9,652 nt of DNA from Ilumatobacter sp. (GTDB lineage: Bacteria > Actinomycetota > Acidimicrobiia > Acidimicrobiales > Ilumatobacteraceae): positions 1 to 9,652 of the forward strand of contig JAJCXU010000309.1 of the NCBI GenBank assembly GCA_029263275.1, read 5' to 3'. Shown one piece after another: positions 1 to 7,358 of the stretch. Position 1 is the stretch's first letter; the number at the start of each line of letters is the position of its first letter. Below the pieces are notes generated by a model. It made no database searches. It saw only the letters and a program-made list of their open reading frames with translations, and was not told the origin of the DNA. Position numbers and translations under genes: made by a program.

Positions 1-192
1 ATGATCGCTCCACCCCTCATTGTGCAGCTCGCCAATGGCACAGCGCCATGGATCCCCAACACGCTCGCAAACGTGGTGTCTGGGATCACCAATGAGACCA
101 GCGTTGCCGGCGCCAGTGCCGCCCTGGCACTGTGGGCGCTCATCCCCGCCGTGATCGCGCTGCGCATTATCCAGCGTCGAGACATCGTGTGA
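1..192 (+). CDS. C-terminal end of a probable ABC-2 type transporter permease (partial)
   Basis: Only the last 63 or so residues are in the window. The reading frame is open from base 1, so the methionine at base 1 is likely internal and the true start lies upstream. What is visible is a short polar stretch with a Pro-Trp-Ile-Pro-Asn motif (about residues 16-20), one hydrophobic helix (about residues 36-56) rich in Ala, Leu and Ile, and a basic cytoplasmic tail ending in Arg-Arg-Asp. This is the usual way ABC-2 permeases end: a final transmembrane helix followed by an Arg-rich tail. The gene lies 28 bases before a histidine kinase and response regulator pair, a common arrangement for actinobacterial drug or peptide exporters. 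The permease call is an inference from this short tail and the neighbourhood. Another polytopic membrane protein is possible. Confidence 0.5.
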   Translation: MIAPPLIVQLANGTAPWIPNTLANVVSGITNETSVAGASAALALWALIPAVIALRIIQRRDIV

Positions 193-203
193 GCCGATCT
201 GGT

Positions 204-209
204 TAGCGT
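204..209 (+). promoter_or_regulatory. Possible -10 box before the histidine kinase
   Basis: TAGCGT fits TANNNT and ends 11 bases before the ATG at 221, which would leave a leader of only a few bases. No convincing -35 box is seen 16-18 bases upstream. The kinase may instead be co-transcribed with the upstream permease. Weak evidence. Confidence 0.25.
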
Positions 210-220
210 GACAGGCAGGT

Positions 221-1498
221 ATGAACAGCGTCATCCACCAACGCGACGTCAGCGCACACGCGCCGCGACGACCGGTGTGGGGTTGGTTCGACTCGGGCGA
301 ACCTCACCCGGCTCGCGGTCCCTTCGCGCGCTGGCCGCACACCACTGACGGCGCTCTCGCTGTCGTCGTCTTCGCGGCGTCGCTGGTCGCGGCTGCCGCC
401 AGCGCGCTCGACGACGGCGAAGACTTCCGTTTCGACTCGATCGGTGACCTGCCGGCAGGCGCACTCATCCTGCTTGCGTTGGCCGCGACGGCACTGCTGT
501 GGCGGCGCCGCCACTCCATCGCGGTGACGACGTCCGTACTGGTGATGATGCTCGGCTGGGCCGTTGCTGGCTACGGCGACGGGCACGATCTGGCTCTGAT
601 CGTCGCGATCTACAGCGTGGGCCGGTACGCCACCGACCATCGCCACAGCCTTGCCGCCGCCGGCGGAGCCGTGGCGATCAGCATCATCGGGACGATCATC
701 GACAGCAACCAGCGCGTCGACATCGCCCCGGCCATCATCCTCCTCGGTCTGCCCTGGTACGTCGGTCGTCGGATCCGCAATCGCGGCGACTACCTCGCCC
801 TGCTGCGCGAACGCGCCGAACGGCTCGAGGCGGAACAACTGGCCGGAGCGCGACAAGCGGTCGCGGAAGAACGCGCCCGCATCGCCCGCGAACTGCATGA
901 CGTCGTCGCCCACCGCGTCTCGATGATGGCGGTGCAAGCCGGCGCCGCGAAGACCGTCGCCCGATCCGACCTCGATGCCGCGATCGAAGCGATGGGCGAC
1001 GTCGAACACGCGGGGCGCCAAGCCCTGGGTGAGCTCCGCCACCTCCTCGGCGTGCTGCGTCCGGACACCGCAGATGCTGACGACCCCAACGATCTTGGTC
1101 CGCAGCCGGGCCTGGCCGATCTCGACACCTTGATCGAAGAACTTGCCCACACCGGTGCCGATGTCACCTGCACCATCGCCGAGATCCCAGCCGATCTGTC
1201 CAGCGCCATCGACCTCTCCGCCTATCGCATCATTCAAGAATCGGTGACCAACATCATCAAACACGCTGGCCCCGCCCCCACGGTGCACCTCACCGTCGCG
1301 CTCGACAACAGCGACGTGGTCATCGACATCACCAACAGCGTCACGGGCGCCGTTCCCGGACTCCCCGCTTCGGGCTATGGCATCGCCGGCATGAGCGAGC
1401 GCGCCCAACTCCTCGGCGGCACCCTCACTGCCGGGCCACACCCGCCCGGTCGGTTCCGCGTCCAAGCCCGCCTGCCGGTCGAACGGGAGCCGACATGA
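221..1498 (+). CDS. Membrane sensor histidine kinase, NarL/DesK-type (HisKA_3)
   Basis: This is a sensor kinase that autophosphorylates on histidine and passes the phosphate to the regulator encoded next to it. The 425-residue protein has an N-terminal cytoplasmic stretch of about 40 residues. About six hydrophobic helices follow (roughly 44-61, 77-94, 100-117, 121-135, 143-160 and 167-182) with very short loops, so it probably senses within the membrane. A charged linker (about 183-220) leads to the HisKA_3 box Ala-Arg-Glu-Leu-His-Asp, with phospho-acceptor His226. The ATPase domain shows the N-box around Asn344 (Gln-Glu-Ser-Val-Thr-Asn) and a Gly-rich segment at 385-392 (Gly-Tyr-Gly-Ile-Ala-Gly-Met-Ser). 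The usual Asp-Asp-Gly motif is missing: the matching strand at 366-374 reads Val-Val-Ile-Asp-Ile-Thr-Asn-Ser. The stop overlaps the start of the regulator by 4 bases (ATGA), so the two are translated together. The signal is unknown; the upstream permease suggests an export or envelope-stress role. Confidence 0.9.
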   Translation: MNSVIHQRDVSAHAPRRPVWGWFDSGEPHPARGPFARWPHTTDGALAVVVFAASLVAAAASALDDGEDFRFDSIGDLPAGALILLALAATALLWRRRHSIAVTTSVLVMMLGWAVAGYGDGHDLALIVAIYSVGRYATDHRHSLAAAGGAVAISIIGTIIDSNQRVDIAPAIILLGLPWYVGRRIRNRGDYLALLRERAERLEAEQLAGARQAVAEERARIARELHDVVAHRVSMMAVQAGAAKTVARSDLDAAIEAMGDVEHAGRQALGELRHLLGVLRPDTADADDPNDLGPQPGLADLDTLIEELAHTGADVTCTIAEIPADLSSAIDLSAYRIIQESVTNIIKHAGPAPTVHLTVALDNSDVVIDITNSVTGAVPGLPASGYGIAGMSERAQLLGGTLTAGPHPPGRFRVQARLPVEREPT

Positions 1499-2172
1499 AC
1501 CTCCGCGTTGCCGTCGTCGACGACCAAGCGCTCGTCCGCCGTGGTTTTGCCATGGTCCTCGACCATCAACCCGACATCGAAGTCGTCGCCGAAGCAGGCA
1601 CCGGCCTCGAAGCCATCGAGGTCACGCAGCGGCATCGACCCGACGTGGTCCTCATGGACATCCGGATGCCGGAGATGGACGGCCTCACCGCGACAGCGGC
1701 CATGCTCGAACAAGCCGACTGGCCACTCAAGGTCATCATTCTGACGACGTTCGACCCGGACGAGTACGTCTACCGGGCACTCCAGGCAGGCGCCAGCGGG
1801 TTCGTCCTCAAAGACATTCCGCCCGAAGAACTCGCCCCGGCGGTGCGCACGGTGGCCGACGGCGGTGCGCTGCTCGATCCGTCGATCACCCGGCGACTGA
1901 TCGGGCGTTTCGCCCAAACCCTCGCTATCGACGCGGCAACAGCGAACCGTCTCCAGACGTTGACCGACCGCGAACGCGAAGTCCTCATCGAACTCGCGAG
2001 AGGGTCAAGCAACGCGGAGATCTCCGACAGCCTCTACATCGGTGCCGCGACGGTGAAGAGCCACGTCTCCAGCATCCTCACCAAAGCAGGGCTGCGCGAT
2101 CGCGCGCAGGCGGTGGTCTTTGCCTACGAGTCAGGGCTCATCACTCCTGGCCACCAGGACATCGGGCACTGA
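1495..2172 (+). CDS. LuxR/NarL-family response regulator
   Basis: This 225-residue DNA-binding regulator is the partner of the kinase just upstream. The receiver domain spans about residues 1-118. It has the acidic pair Asp9/Asp10, the phospho-acceptor Asp55 in Val-Leu-Met-Asp-Ile-Arg-Met-Pro, Thr84/Thr85 and Lys106 (Val-Leu-Lys-Asp), so all switch residues are present. The C-terminal LuxR-type helix-turn-helix spans about 153-215. It contains Leu-Thr-Asp-Arg-Glu-Arg-Glu-Val-Leu, then Asn-Ala-Glu-Ile-Ser, and the recognition helix Ala-Thr-Val-Lys-Ser-His-Val. The length is normal for the family. The ATG at 1495 sits inside the kinase stop and has a GGGAG ribosome-binding site at 1485-1489, so this start is well supported. 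The likely target is the transporter operon at the window edge, judged from position alone. Confidence 0.93.
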   Translation: MNLRVAVVDDQALVRRGFAMVLDHQPDIEVVAEAGTGLEAIEVTQRHRPDVVLMDIRMPEMDGLTATAAMLEQADWPLKVIILTTFDPDEYVYRALQAGASGFVLKDIPPEELAPAVRTVADGGALLDPSITRRLIGRFAQTLAIDAATANRLQTLTDREREVLIELARGSSNAEISDSLYIGAATVKSHVSSILTKAGLRDRAQAVVFAYESGLITPGHQDIGH

Positions 2173-2202
2173 ACCCATCGGAGGGCGCTGCTGGCCGGCG
2201 TC

Positions 2203-2208
2203 TATCTT
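2203..2208 (+). promoter_or_regulatory. -10 box of a probable leaderless promoter (racemase-like gene)
   Basis: TATCTT ends 6 bases before the GTG start at 2215, so transcription would begin at or next to the start codon. No Shine-Dalgarno sequence is present there. The best -35 position is poor. The same spacing recurs before nadA, nadC, the FKBP gene and the amidohydrolase. Confidence 0.5.
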
Positions 2209-2214
2209 GCTGGC

Positions 2215-2865
2215 GTGTCAACAATCGGGTTCCTGCACACGTCGCCGGTCCACACGCCGACCTTTGATGCCCTCCTCGACGAGCGGACCCCTCGGTGGCC
2301 ATCGGTCACGATCGTCGATGAAGCGCTGCTGGCTGACGCCCGAGAGCTCGGCCCCCGGCATCAGAACGTGGTCAGTGGAATCGAAGCCGCACTTGATGCA
2401 CTTGAGCAGGCAGGTGCGTCAATCATCGTGTGCACCTGTTCGACCATTGGCGGCGCGGCGGAGAGCGTCGGAGCCTCTCGAGACATCGTGGTGGTCAGGG
2501 TGGATCGAGCAATGGCGACTGCTGCCGTGCAGCTGGGGCCAAGGGTTGCGGTGGTCGCAGCGGTCGAGAGCACGTTGGAGCCGACTCGAGATCTCATCGA
2601 ATCGATTGCGTCCGAACTGGATCAGTCCGTCGAGATCACGTGTGCGATCAGTCATGGCGCGTGGCAGCGCTTCGAGTCCGGGGACCTCGATGGTTACGTG
2701 GAGACGGTCGCGGCGACGTGCTCAGAACTCGGGGATCGATGTGACGTGATCGTGCTCGCGCAAGCCTCCATGGCGGGAGCGGCTGAGCGCACAATCGTCG
2801 AGGTTCCCATTCTCAGTAGCCCGAGGCTTGCCGTCGACGACGTCATCAACCGCCTTTCGCCGTGA
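2215..2865 (+). CDS. Asp/Glu racemase-like family protein
   Basis: This is a 216-residue soluble protein of alternating strands and helices that resembles the Asp/Glu/hydantoin racemase superfamily. The N-terminus (Thr-Ile-Gly-Phe-Leu-His-Thr-Ser) looks like the first strand and substrate loop. The motif [10 protein letters not shown] at 71-80 places Cys75 where the first catalytic cysteine of racemases lies (the Cys-Asn/Ser-Thr motif). The second half-site should carry another cysteine. Here Val-Leu-Ala-Gln-Ala-Ser-Met-Ala (180-187) has Ala184/Ser185 instead, so a standard two-base racemase mechanism is doubtful. Members with one cysteine can act as decarboxylases, isomerases or unknown enzymes. 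The GTG start is chosen for the leaderless spacing and because it gives a compact first strand. The gene lies 43 bases before the nadA start, so a role with aspartate or a related acid is conceivable but unproven. Confidence 0.72.
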   Translation: MSTIGFLHTSPVHTPTFDALLDERTPRWPSVTIVDEALLADARELGPRHQNVVSGIEAALDALEQAGASIIVCTCSTIGGAAESVGASRDIVVVRVDRAMATAAVQLGPRVAVVAAVESTLEPTRDLIESIASELDQSVEITCAISHGAWQRFESGDLDGYVETVAATCSELGDRCDVIVLAQASMAGAAERTIVEVPILSSPRLAVDDVINRLSP

Positions 2866-2895
2866 ACTGAACGGCGACACTCGACGTCTGGGGCC

Positions 2896-2901
2896 TACGC
2901 T
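2896..2901 (+). promoter_or_regulatory. -10 box of a probable leaderless nadA promoter
   Basis: TACGCT ends 7 bases before the GTG at 2909. A weak -35 candidate, GCGACA at 2874-2879, lies 16 bases upstream. The promoter would drive the nad cluster from the gap after the racemase-like gene. I saw no clear operator palindrome in the gap. Confidence 0.5.
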
Positions 2902-2908
2902 GCATCGT

Positions 2909-3907
2909 GTGACCGACACAGACACGACCAACGTGGAATTGCTGCCGTCCGACTGGCGTGAGCAGGTGCTGCAGCTCGCTGCAGAGAAGGACGCCGTCAT
3001 CCTGGCGCACAACTACCAGCTGCCAGAGATTCAGGACATCGCCCACCACACCGGTGACTCACTCGGCCTCAGCCGTGTGGCCGCCGAAGTCGAGGCGTCG
3101 AAGATCGTGTTCTGTGGCGTTCACTTCATGGCGGAGTCCGCCAAGATCCTCAGCTTCGACAAGACGGTGCTCATCCCCGACGAGCGAGCCGGATGCAGCC
3201 TCGCCGAGACGATCACCGCCGATCAGCTCCGGGCCTGGAAGGCCGAGCACCCGGGCGCCGTTGTCGTCAGCTATGTCAACACCACCGCCGCGGTGAAGGC
3301 CGAGACCGACATCTGCTGCACCTCGTCCAACGCTGTCGACGTCGTCAATTCCATCCCCGCAGACACGCCCGTGCTGTTCGGCCCGGACCAATTCCTGGGT
3401 GCTCACGTGCAGCGCATCACCGGGCGCGAAAACATGCACATCTGGATGGGTGAGTGCCATGTGCACGCCGGCATCAACGGCGCCGATCTGAAGGAGCGCG
3501 TCGAGGCCGAACCCGACGCCGAGTTGTTCGTCCACCCCGAGTGTGGCTGCGCCACCAGTGCGCTGTACCTCGTCGGCGCAGGCGTCGTGCCTGCCGAGCG
3601 AACGAAGATCCTGTCGACCGGCGGGATGATCACCGCCGCCCGCGAGACCACGGCGAGCAAGGTGCTCGTCGCCACAGAGACCGGCATGATCCACCAGCTC
3701 CAGAAGGCAGCGCCCAACGTCGAGTTCGAAGCGGTCAACCGTGCTGCGGTGTGCAAATACATGAAGATGATCACACCGGCCAAGCTCCTCAACTGCTTGC
3801 AGACCCTGACCGACGAGGTCGTCGTCGACCGCGACATCGCCGACCAGGCGCGCAAGTCGGTCGAGCGGATGATCGCCATCGGCACCTCGTCGCCGACTGC
3901 CGAATAG
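2909..3907 (+). CDS. nadA: Quinolinate synthase NadA
   Basis: NadA condenses iminoaspartate with dihydroxyacetone phosphate to form quinolinate, the second step of de novo NAD synthesis in the cytoplasm. It uses one [4Fe-4S] cluster. The three expected cluster cysteines are present at 96 (Ala-Gly-Cys-Ser-Leu-Ala-Glu), 183 (Met-Gly-Glu-Cys-His-Val-His) and 282 (Ala-Val-Cys-Lys-Tyr-Met-Lys). Their spacing is close to that of the E. coli enzyme as I recall it. Family motifs Ala-His-Asn-Tyr-Gln (31-35), His-Pro-Glu-Cys-Gly-Cys (209-214) and Ser-Thr-Gly-Gly-Met (236-240) are intact. The frame is open upstream to an ATG at 2828, but that would overlap the previous gene and add 27 residues unlike NadA. 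The GTG at 2909 gives 332 residues and follows a -10 box at leaderless spacing. The next gene, nadB, starts 16 bases downstream and supplies its unstable substrate. Confidence 0.96.
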   Translation: MTDTDTTNVELLPSDWREQVLQLAAEKDAVILAHNYQLPEIQDIAHHTGDSLGLSRVAAEVEASKIVFCGVHFMAESAKILSFDKTVLIPDERAGCSLAETITADQLRAWKAEHPGAVVVSYVNTTAAVKAETDICCTSSNAVDVVNSIPADTPVLFGPDQFLGAHVQRITGRENMHIWMGECHVHAGINGADLKERVEAEPDAELFVHPECGCATSALYLVGAGVVPAERTKILSTGGMITAARETTASKVLVATETGMIHQLQKAAPNVEFEAVNRAAVCKYMKMITPAKLLNCLQTLTDEVVVDRDIADQARKSVERMIAIGTSSPTAE

Positions 3908-3923
3908 ATCGAAACGACCCCTG

Positions 3924-5603
3924 ATGCTGCCTCGCCGACTTGCCGCGCCCCCCTCGACATGGGAGCGAGATGTCGACGTTGTCGTCCTCGGTTCGGGGGC
4001 TGCCGGGTTGTCGGCAGCGCTCGCATGCCGACCCGTACGCAGCGTCCTCGTCGTGACCAAGGACATCCTGTCGGCAGGCTCCACGCAGTGGGCCCAGGGC
4101 GGACTCGCCGGGGTACTGCACCCATCCGACACGATCGAGCACCACGTCCGCGACACGCTCGCTGCGGGTGCCGGGCTGTGCGACGAGGACGTCGTCCGCG
4201 AGTTGGTCACCGAAGCGCCGAAGTCGATCCGGTACCTGATGCGACTCGGCGCTGCCTTCGACCCAGAGCACGGCGGCACCGACATCGCTCTCACCCGCGA
4301 GGGCGGTCACAGCCACAACCGAATCGTTCATTCGGGTGGCGACCAGTCGGGCGCAGAGGTTCAGCGCACACTCGACGAGTCGGCCTTGGGCGCCGGCGTC
4401 GACGTCATGGCCCGCGCATTCGCGCTCGATCTCATCATGGGCACGGCAGCGGACGGCCAGCGCCAAGTTGTTGGTGTTCGGATCGGTCAGACCAACGAGA
4501 GCGGCGCCCTCGTCTCCGTCGGCACGATCACGGCCCGAGCCGTGGTGATGGCCTGCGGTGGCTATGGCCAAGTTTTCGCATCCACGTCGAATCCTCCGGC
4601 AGTGACCGGCGACGGCGTCGCGATGGCGCTGCGTGCAGGTCTCCCGGTCACCGATGTCGAGTTCATCCAGTTCCACCCGACGGTGATGTGGCGCGGTGCC
4701 GACGCGACCGGGCAGCAGGCCCTGGTGTCCGAAGCCGTACGCGGCGAAGGCGCACTGCTCTACGACGCCGCAGGCGAGCGCATCATGAAGGGTGTGCACC
4801 CGCAGGAAGACCTCGCGCCGCGTGACGTGGTCGCCGCCGCGATCAGCCGGCGGATGGCTGAAGCCGCGGCCGGGGTGGACGATCACGTGTACCTCGACGC
4901 CACGCACATGGGGGAGCGCTTCTACGAACGGTTCCCGTCGATCACCGCCGCCTGTCGGGAGATCGGGCTCGACCCGGCCACCGACCGCATCCCCGTTGCG
5001 CCCGCAGCCCACTACGTGTGCGGCGGCGTCCGCGCTGGCCTCGACGGCACCACCGCCCTGCGCGGGCTCTACGCGGCGGGCGAAGTCACCGCCACAGGCG
5101 TGCACGGTGCCAACCGGTTGGCGTCGAACAGCTTGACCGAGTCAATCGTCGCCGGCACCCGAGTCGGCCGCGACCTCGCCTGGGAATTGCCCGACGCCGT
5201 GCGGCCCGACCCAGACCTCTCTTCCGGTGACGGCGGCCCGACGGCGTCGCCGTTACTGCACCCATCGCGCGTCCGCGAAGTCCGCTCGGTGATGTCCCGC
5301 CACGTCGGCGTGTTGCGCAGCGCCGAATCCTTGGCATCAGCTGCCGGTGCTCTCGGATCGATCGCCCGCACCCTCGGCACCGGGACGGAGACCGCAGAAC
5401 CCTCACGCCGATCGTGGGAGGGCACCAACCTGCTCACCCTCGCCACGGCCGTCGTCGCTGCAGCGCAGGTCCGCACGGAGAGCCGTGGCTGCCATCGCCG
5501 CACCGACTACGCCGAGCCGCGCGATGTGTGGCTCACTCACCTCGACGTGGCGCTCGACGCCACCGGCACCATCGACGTCACCGGCACCCCAGCGGGCGCC
5601 TGA
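3924..5603 (+). CDS. nadB: L-aspartate oxidase NadB
   Basis: NadB is the FAD enzyme that oxidises L-aspartate to iminoaspartate, the first step of de novo NAD synthesis. The 559 residues are full length for the family. The dinucleotide-binding Gly-Ser-Gly-Ala-Ala-Gly lies at 23-28, and the FAD-contacting Gln-Trp-Ala-Gln-Gly-Gly at 55-60. Active-site residues match the fumarate reductase/NadB family: Glu126 in Arg-Glu-Gly-Gly-His-Ser, His251 in Gln-Phe-His-Pro-Thr, Arg300 in Ala-Pro-Arg-Asp, His363 in Ala-His-Tyr-Val-Cys-Gly-Gly, and Arg398 in Gly-Ala-Asn-Arg-Leu-Ala-Ser-Asn-Ser. The C-terminal helical domain ends with Glu-Ser-Arg-Gly-Cys-His-Arg-Arg-Thr-Asp-Tyr (about 514-524). The ATG at 3924 follows nadA by 16 bases without a clear ribosome-binding site. 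It leaves about 15 residues before the first strand, so the start is likely but not certain. It is probably transcribed with nadA. Confidence 0.96.
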   Translation: MLPRRLAAPPSTWERDVDVVVLGSGAAGLSAALACRPVRSVLVVTKDILSAGSTQWAQGGLAGVLHPSDTIEHHVRDTLAAGAGLCDEDVVRELVTEAPKSIRYLMRLGAAFDPEHGGTDIALTREGGHSHNRIVHSGGDQSGAEVQRTLDESALGAGVDVMARAFALDLIMGTAADGQRQVVGVRIGQTNESGALVSVGTITARAVVMACGGYGQVFASTSNPPAVTGDGVAMALRAGLPVTDVEFIQFHPTVMWRGADATGQQALVSEAVRGEGALLYDAAGERIMKGVHPQEDLAPRDVVAAAISRRMAEAAAGVDDHVYLDATHMGERFYERFPSITAACREIGLDPATDRIPVAPAAHYVCGGVRAGLDGTTALRGLYAAGEVTATGVHGANRLASNSLTESIVAGTRVGRDLAWELPDAVRPDPDLSSGDGGPTASPLLHPSRVREVRSVMSRHVGVLRSAESLASAAGALGSIARTLGTGTETAEPSRRSWEGTNLLTLATAVVAAAQVRTESRGCHRRTDYAEPRDVWLTHLDVALDATGTIDVTGTPAGA

Positions 5604-5608
5604 AAGGA
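5602..5608 (+). promoter_or_regulatory. Ribosome-binding site of the luciferase-like gene
   Basis: GAAAGGA overlaps the nadB stop and sits 6 bases before the ATG at 5615. It fixes this start against an open frame that runs back to 5414 inside nadB. It is the clearest Shine-Dalgarno site in the window and indicates translation from a shared nadAB message. Confidence 0.7.
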
Positions 5609-5614
5609 ACGACC

Positions 5615-6427
5615 ATGCGCATCGGAGCATCCCCGTACGGATCGGATCGAGCGGCCGCGCTCGACTTCGCAGATCACCTCGTTGCCGCGGGCGTCGACAC
5701 GCTGTGGCTCGGCGACGGCATGTTCATCCGGCCCGATTTCGCGATGTGGCGCGGCGGCCTCGAAACGATGACGTCCCTGGCCTGGTTCGCAGGTCGACAC
5801 CCGAGCGTCCGCGTCGGAATCACCGCCGCGGTCCTGCCGCTGCGCGACATCGACTGGCTGGCACGCGAGGCGGCAACGCTCGATCACCTGACCGAAGGCA
5901 AGTTCATCCTCGCTGTCGCCGCAGGCTTCTGGGCCGACGAACTCGAGTACAGGGGCATCGCTCCCGAACGCCGCGGCGCGGAACTGCGTGAGCGGCTGAG
6001 CACACTGCGCGATCGATGGACCGACGGCCCACTCTCACCACGCCCGTTCACACCCGGCGGGCCACCGATTTGGCTCGCCGGCGCCGCCGCAACGATGCGC
6101 AGCGCCGCTGCACTCAACCTGCCGTTCCAATCGTCGCGCGCACTGCCTGACGATCTGGCGCCCGTAGCCGCGCGCTGGAAGGAGTTGGGCGGCGGGTTGC
6201 TCGCTCACCGGATTTACCTCGAAGCCGGCGATGAAGTCGCCGACGGCGTGCAGCTGAACCGGCACATCTTGAGCGGATCCGCCGAGCAGCTGCTCGACGG
6301 CCTCGAACGATTCCGGGAGATGGGTGTCGGCGACATCTCACTCGTCCTCGGCCACGACGACGCGAGTGCCCGGGCCACGCTCGACGTGCTCGCGTCCGAC
6401 GTGTTCCCTCAGCTCTCCGCATCCTGA
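5615..6427 (+). CDS. Luciferase-like monooxygenase (LLM) family, probably F420- or FMN-dependent
   Basis: This is a 270-residue single-domain TIM-barrel flavin/deazaflavin oxidoreductase. Family signs are the first strand Met-Arg-Ile-Gly-Ala-Ser-Pro, then Gly-Val-Asp-Thr-Leu-Trp-Leu-Gly-Asp (26-34). The segment Leu-Pro-Leu-Arg-Asp-Ile-Asp-Trp-Leu-Ala (74-83) leads into Ala-Ala-Thr-Leu-Asp-His-Leu-Thr-Glu-Gly-Lys (86-96), the hallmark of bacterial luciferase-like proteins. Pro-Pro-Ile-Trp-Leu-Ala-Gly (150-156) is a further family motif. It is shorter than the usual 300-350 residues, mainly because of short loops after the middle of the barrel. The substrate cannot be read from the sequence. 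In actinobacteria most such proteins use coenzyme F420, but FMN use is not excluded. It starts 11 bases after nadB with a good ribosome-binding site and is followed by nadC, so it is embedded in the NAD cluster. Confidence 0.88.
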   Translation: MRIGASPYGSDRAAALDFADHLVAAGVDTLWLGDGMFIRPDFAMWRGGLETMTSLAWFAGRHPSVRVGITAAVLPLRDIDWLAREAATLDHLTEGKFILAVAAGFWADELEYRGIAPERRGAELRERLSTLRDRWTDGPLSPRPFTPGGPPIWLAGAAATMRSAAALNLPFQSSRALPDDLAPVAARWKELGGGLLAHRIYLEAGDEVADGVQLNRHILSGSAEQLLDGLERFREMGVGDISLVLGHDDASARATLDVLASDVFPQLSAS

Positions 6428-6434
6428 CCCGTCG

Positions 6435-6440
6435 TACACT
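6435..6440 (+). promoter_or_regulatory. -10 box of a probable leaderless nadC promoter
   Basis: TACACT ends 6 bases before the nadC ATG at 6447, and no Shine-Dalgarno site precedes that ATG. The -35 region lies inside the end of the preceding gene and is poor. It suggests nadC can be transcribed apart from nadAB. Confidence 0.5.
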
Positions 6441-6446
6441 GCGACG

Positions 6447-7358
6447 ATGTTCGTCTTCCATCCGCTGTCGGAAACCACACGGCGACACCTGCTCGGCGCG
6501 GGGCTCGATCCCGATGCGCTCGCCGGCCTGATCCGGCACGCGATCGCGGAGGATCTGATGGGTGGCATCGACGTCACCTCGACGGCCACGATCCCGGCCG
6601 AACAACGCAGCGTCGCCACGTTCGGCGCACGCGAAACGGGCGTTGTGGCAGGGCTCCCCGTTGTCGCCGCGGTGATCGAAACGGTCTGCGGCGACACAGC
6701 GAGCGAGGTCGAATATCTCGTCCCCGATGCCTCGCGAGTCGAACCCGGCACGAAGGTGGCTTCAGTCACAGCACCCACACGACTCATGCTCACCGCCGAG
6801 CGCACGGCGCTCAACCTGCTGTGTCATTTGTCGGGCGTGGCATCGCTGACCCGCAAGTGGGCTGACGCGCTCGACGGGACCTCGGCCACGGTCCGCGACA
6901 CTCGCAAGACCACACCCGGTCTGCGCGCCCTCGAGAAGTACGCGGTGCGCTGCGGTGGGGGAACCAACCATCGCATGGGTCTGTCCGACATGGCGCTGGT
7001 GAAAGACAATCATGTCGCCGCGGCCGGTGGCGTCGTCGAGGCGTACCAGCGCGTGAAAGCCCTGGAAGCGAGCATTCCCGTCGAGATCGAGGTCGACTCG
7101 ATCGAGGCCATGCGCCTCGCCATCGACGCCGGCGCGGACGATGTGCTCATCGACAACTTCACGCCCGACCTGATGCGCGAAGCGGTTCGCGTTCGTGATG
7201 AGATGAACCCGACCGTGCGACTCGAAGCGAGCGGCGGCCTCACGGTCGAAACTGCCCGCCTGGTTGCCGAGACTGGCGTCGACCTCATCGCCGTCGGCGA
7301 GCTGACACACTCGGCCCGCGTGCTCGATCTCGGCCTCGATCTGCAAGAAGTCATCTGA
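6447..7358 (+). CDS. nadC: Nicotinate-nucleotide pyrophosphorylase (quinolinate phosphoribosyltransferase) NadC
   Basis: NadC converts quinolinate and PRPP to nicotinate mononucleotide, CO2 and pyrophosphate, the third step of de novo NAD synthesis. The 303 residues match the family. The N-terminal open sandwich domain includes Ala-Glu-Asp-Leu (34-37) and Asp-Val-Thr-Ser (42-45). The barrel carries the catalytic and phosphate-binding signatures Ala-Glu-Arg-Thr-Ala-Leu-Asn (117-123), Arg-Asp-Thr-Arg-Lys-Thr-Thr-Pro-Gly (150-158), Asn-His-Arg-Met-Gly-Leu (174-179) and Val-Lys-Asp-Asn-His (185-189). Glu-Ile-Glu-Val-Asp (213-217) and Ile-Asp-Asn-Phe (235-238) follow. The C-terminal Val-Gly-Glu-Leu-Thr-His-Ser is standard. 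The frame is open back to 6324 inside the previous gene, but the ATG at 6447 gives the normal N-terminus and a leaderless -10 spacing. Confidence 0.96.
   Translation: MFVFHPLSETTRRHLLGAGLDPDALAGLIRHAIAEDLMGGIDVTSTATIPAEQRSVATFGARETGVVAGLPVVAAVIETVCGDTASEVEYLVPDASRVEPGTKVASVTAPTRLMLTAERTALNLLCHLSGVASLTRKWADALDGTSATVRDTRKTTPGLRALEKYAVRCGGGTNHRMGLSDMALVKDNHVAAAGGVVEAYQRVKALEASIPVEIEVDSIEAMRLAIDAGADDVLIDNFTPDLMREAVRVRDEMNPTVRLEASGGLTVETARLVAETGVDLIAVGELTHSARVLDLGLDLQEVI

Noticed and set aside
203..1465. Long open frame of 420 codons on the minus strand, antisense to the kinase gene
   Set aside because: The translation is a low-complexity Arg/Gly/Asp/Ala-rich sequence with no domain pattern. It mirrors the GC-rich third positions of the kinase gene, which has clear family motifs.
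2173..2214. Gap before the racemase-like gene, checked for a riboswitch or operator
   Set aside because: It is 42 bases long and holds no convincing palindrome or structured element apart from the -10 box.
2828..2908. N-terminal extension of nadA from an upstream ATG
   Set aside because: It would overlap the end of the racemase-like gene and add 27 residues with no NadA similarity. The GTG at 2909 has a -10 box at leaderless distance.
3059..4294. Long minus-strand open frame antisense to nadA and nadB
   Set aside because: It crosses two well-supported genes and shows no recognisable motif. It is a by-product of high GC content.
3789..5105. Long minus-strand open frame of 438 codons antisense to nadB
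   Set aside because: It is His/Arg/Gly-rich with no fold signature, while nadB on the other strand has all its active-site residues.
5414..5614. N-terminal extension of the luciferase-like gene into nadB
   Set aside because: The added sequence is His/Arg-rich and unlike the family. The ATG at 5615 has a strong ribosome-binding site and starts the first beta strand.
6324..6446. N-terminal extension of nadC into the previous gene
   Set aside because: The 41 added residues are Ser/Thr/Pro-rich shadow sequence. The ATG at 6447 gives the normal NadC N-terminus.
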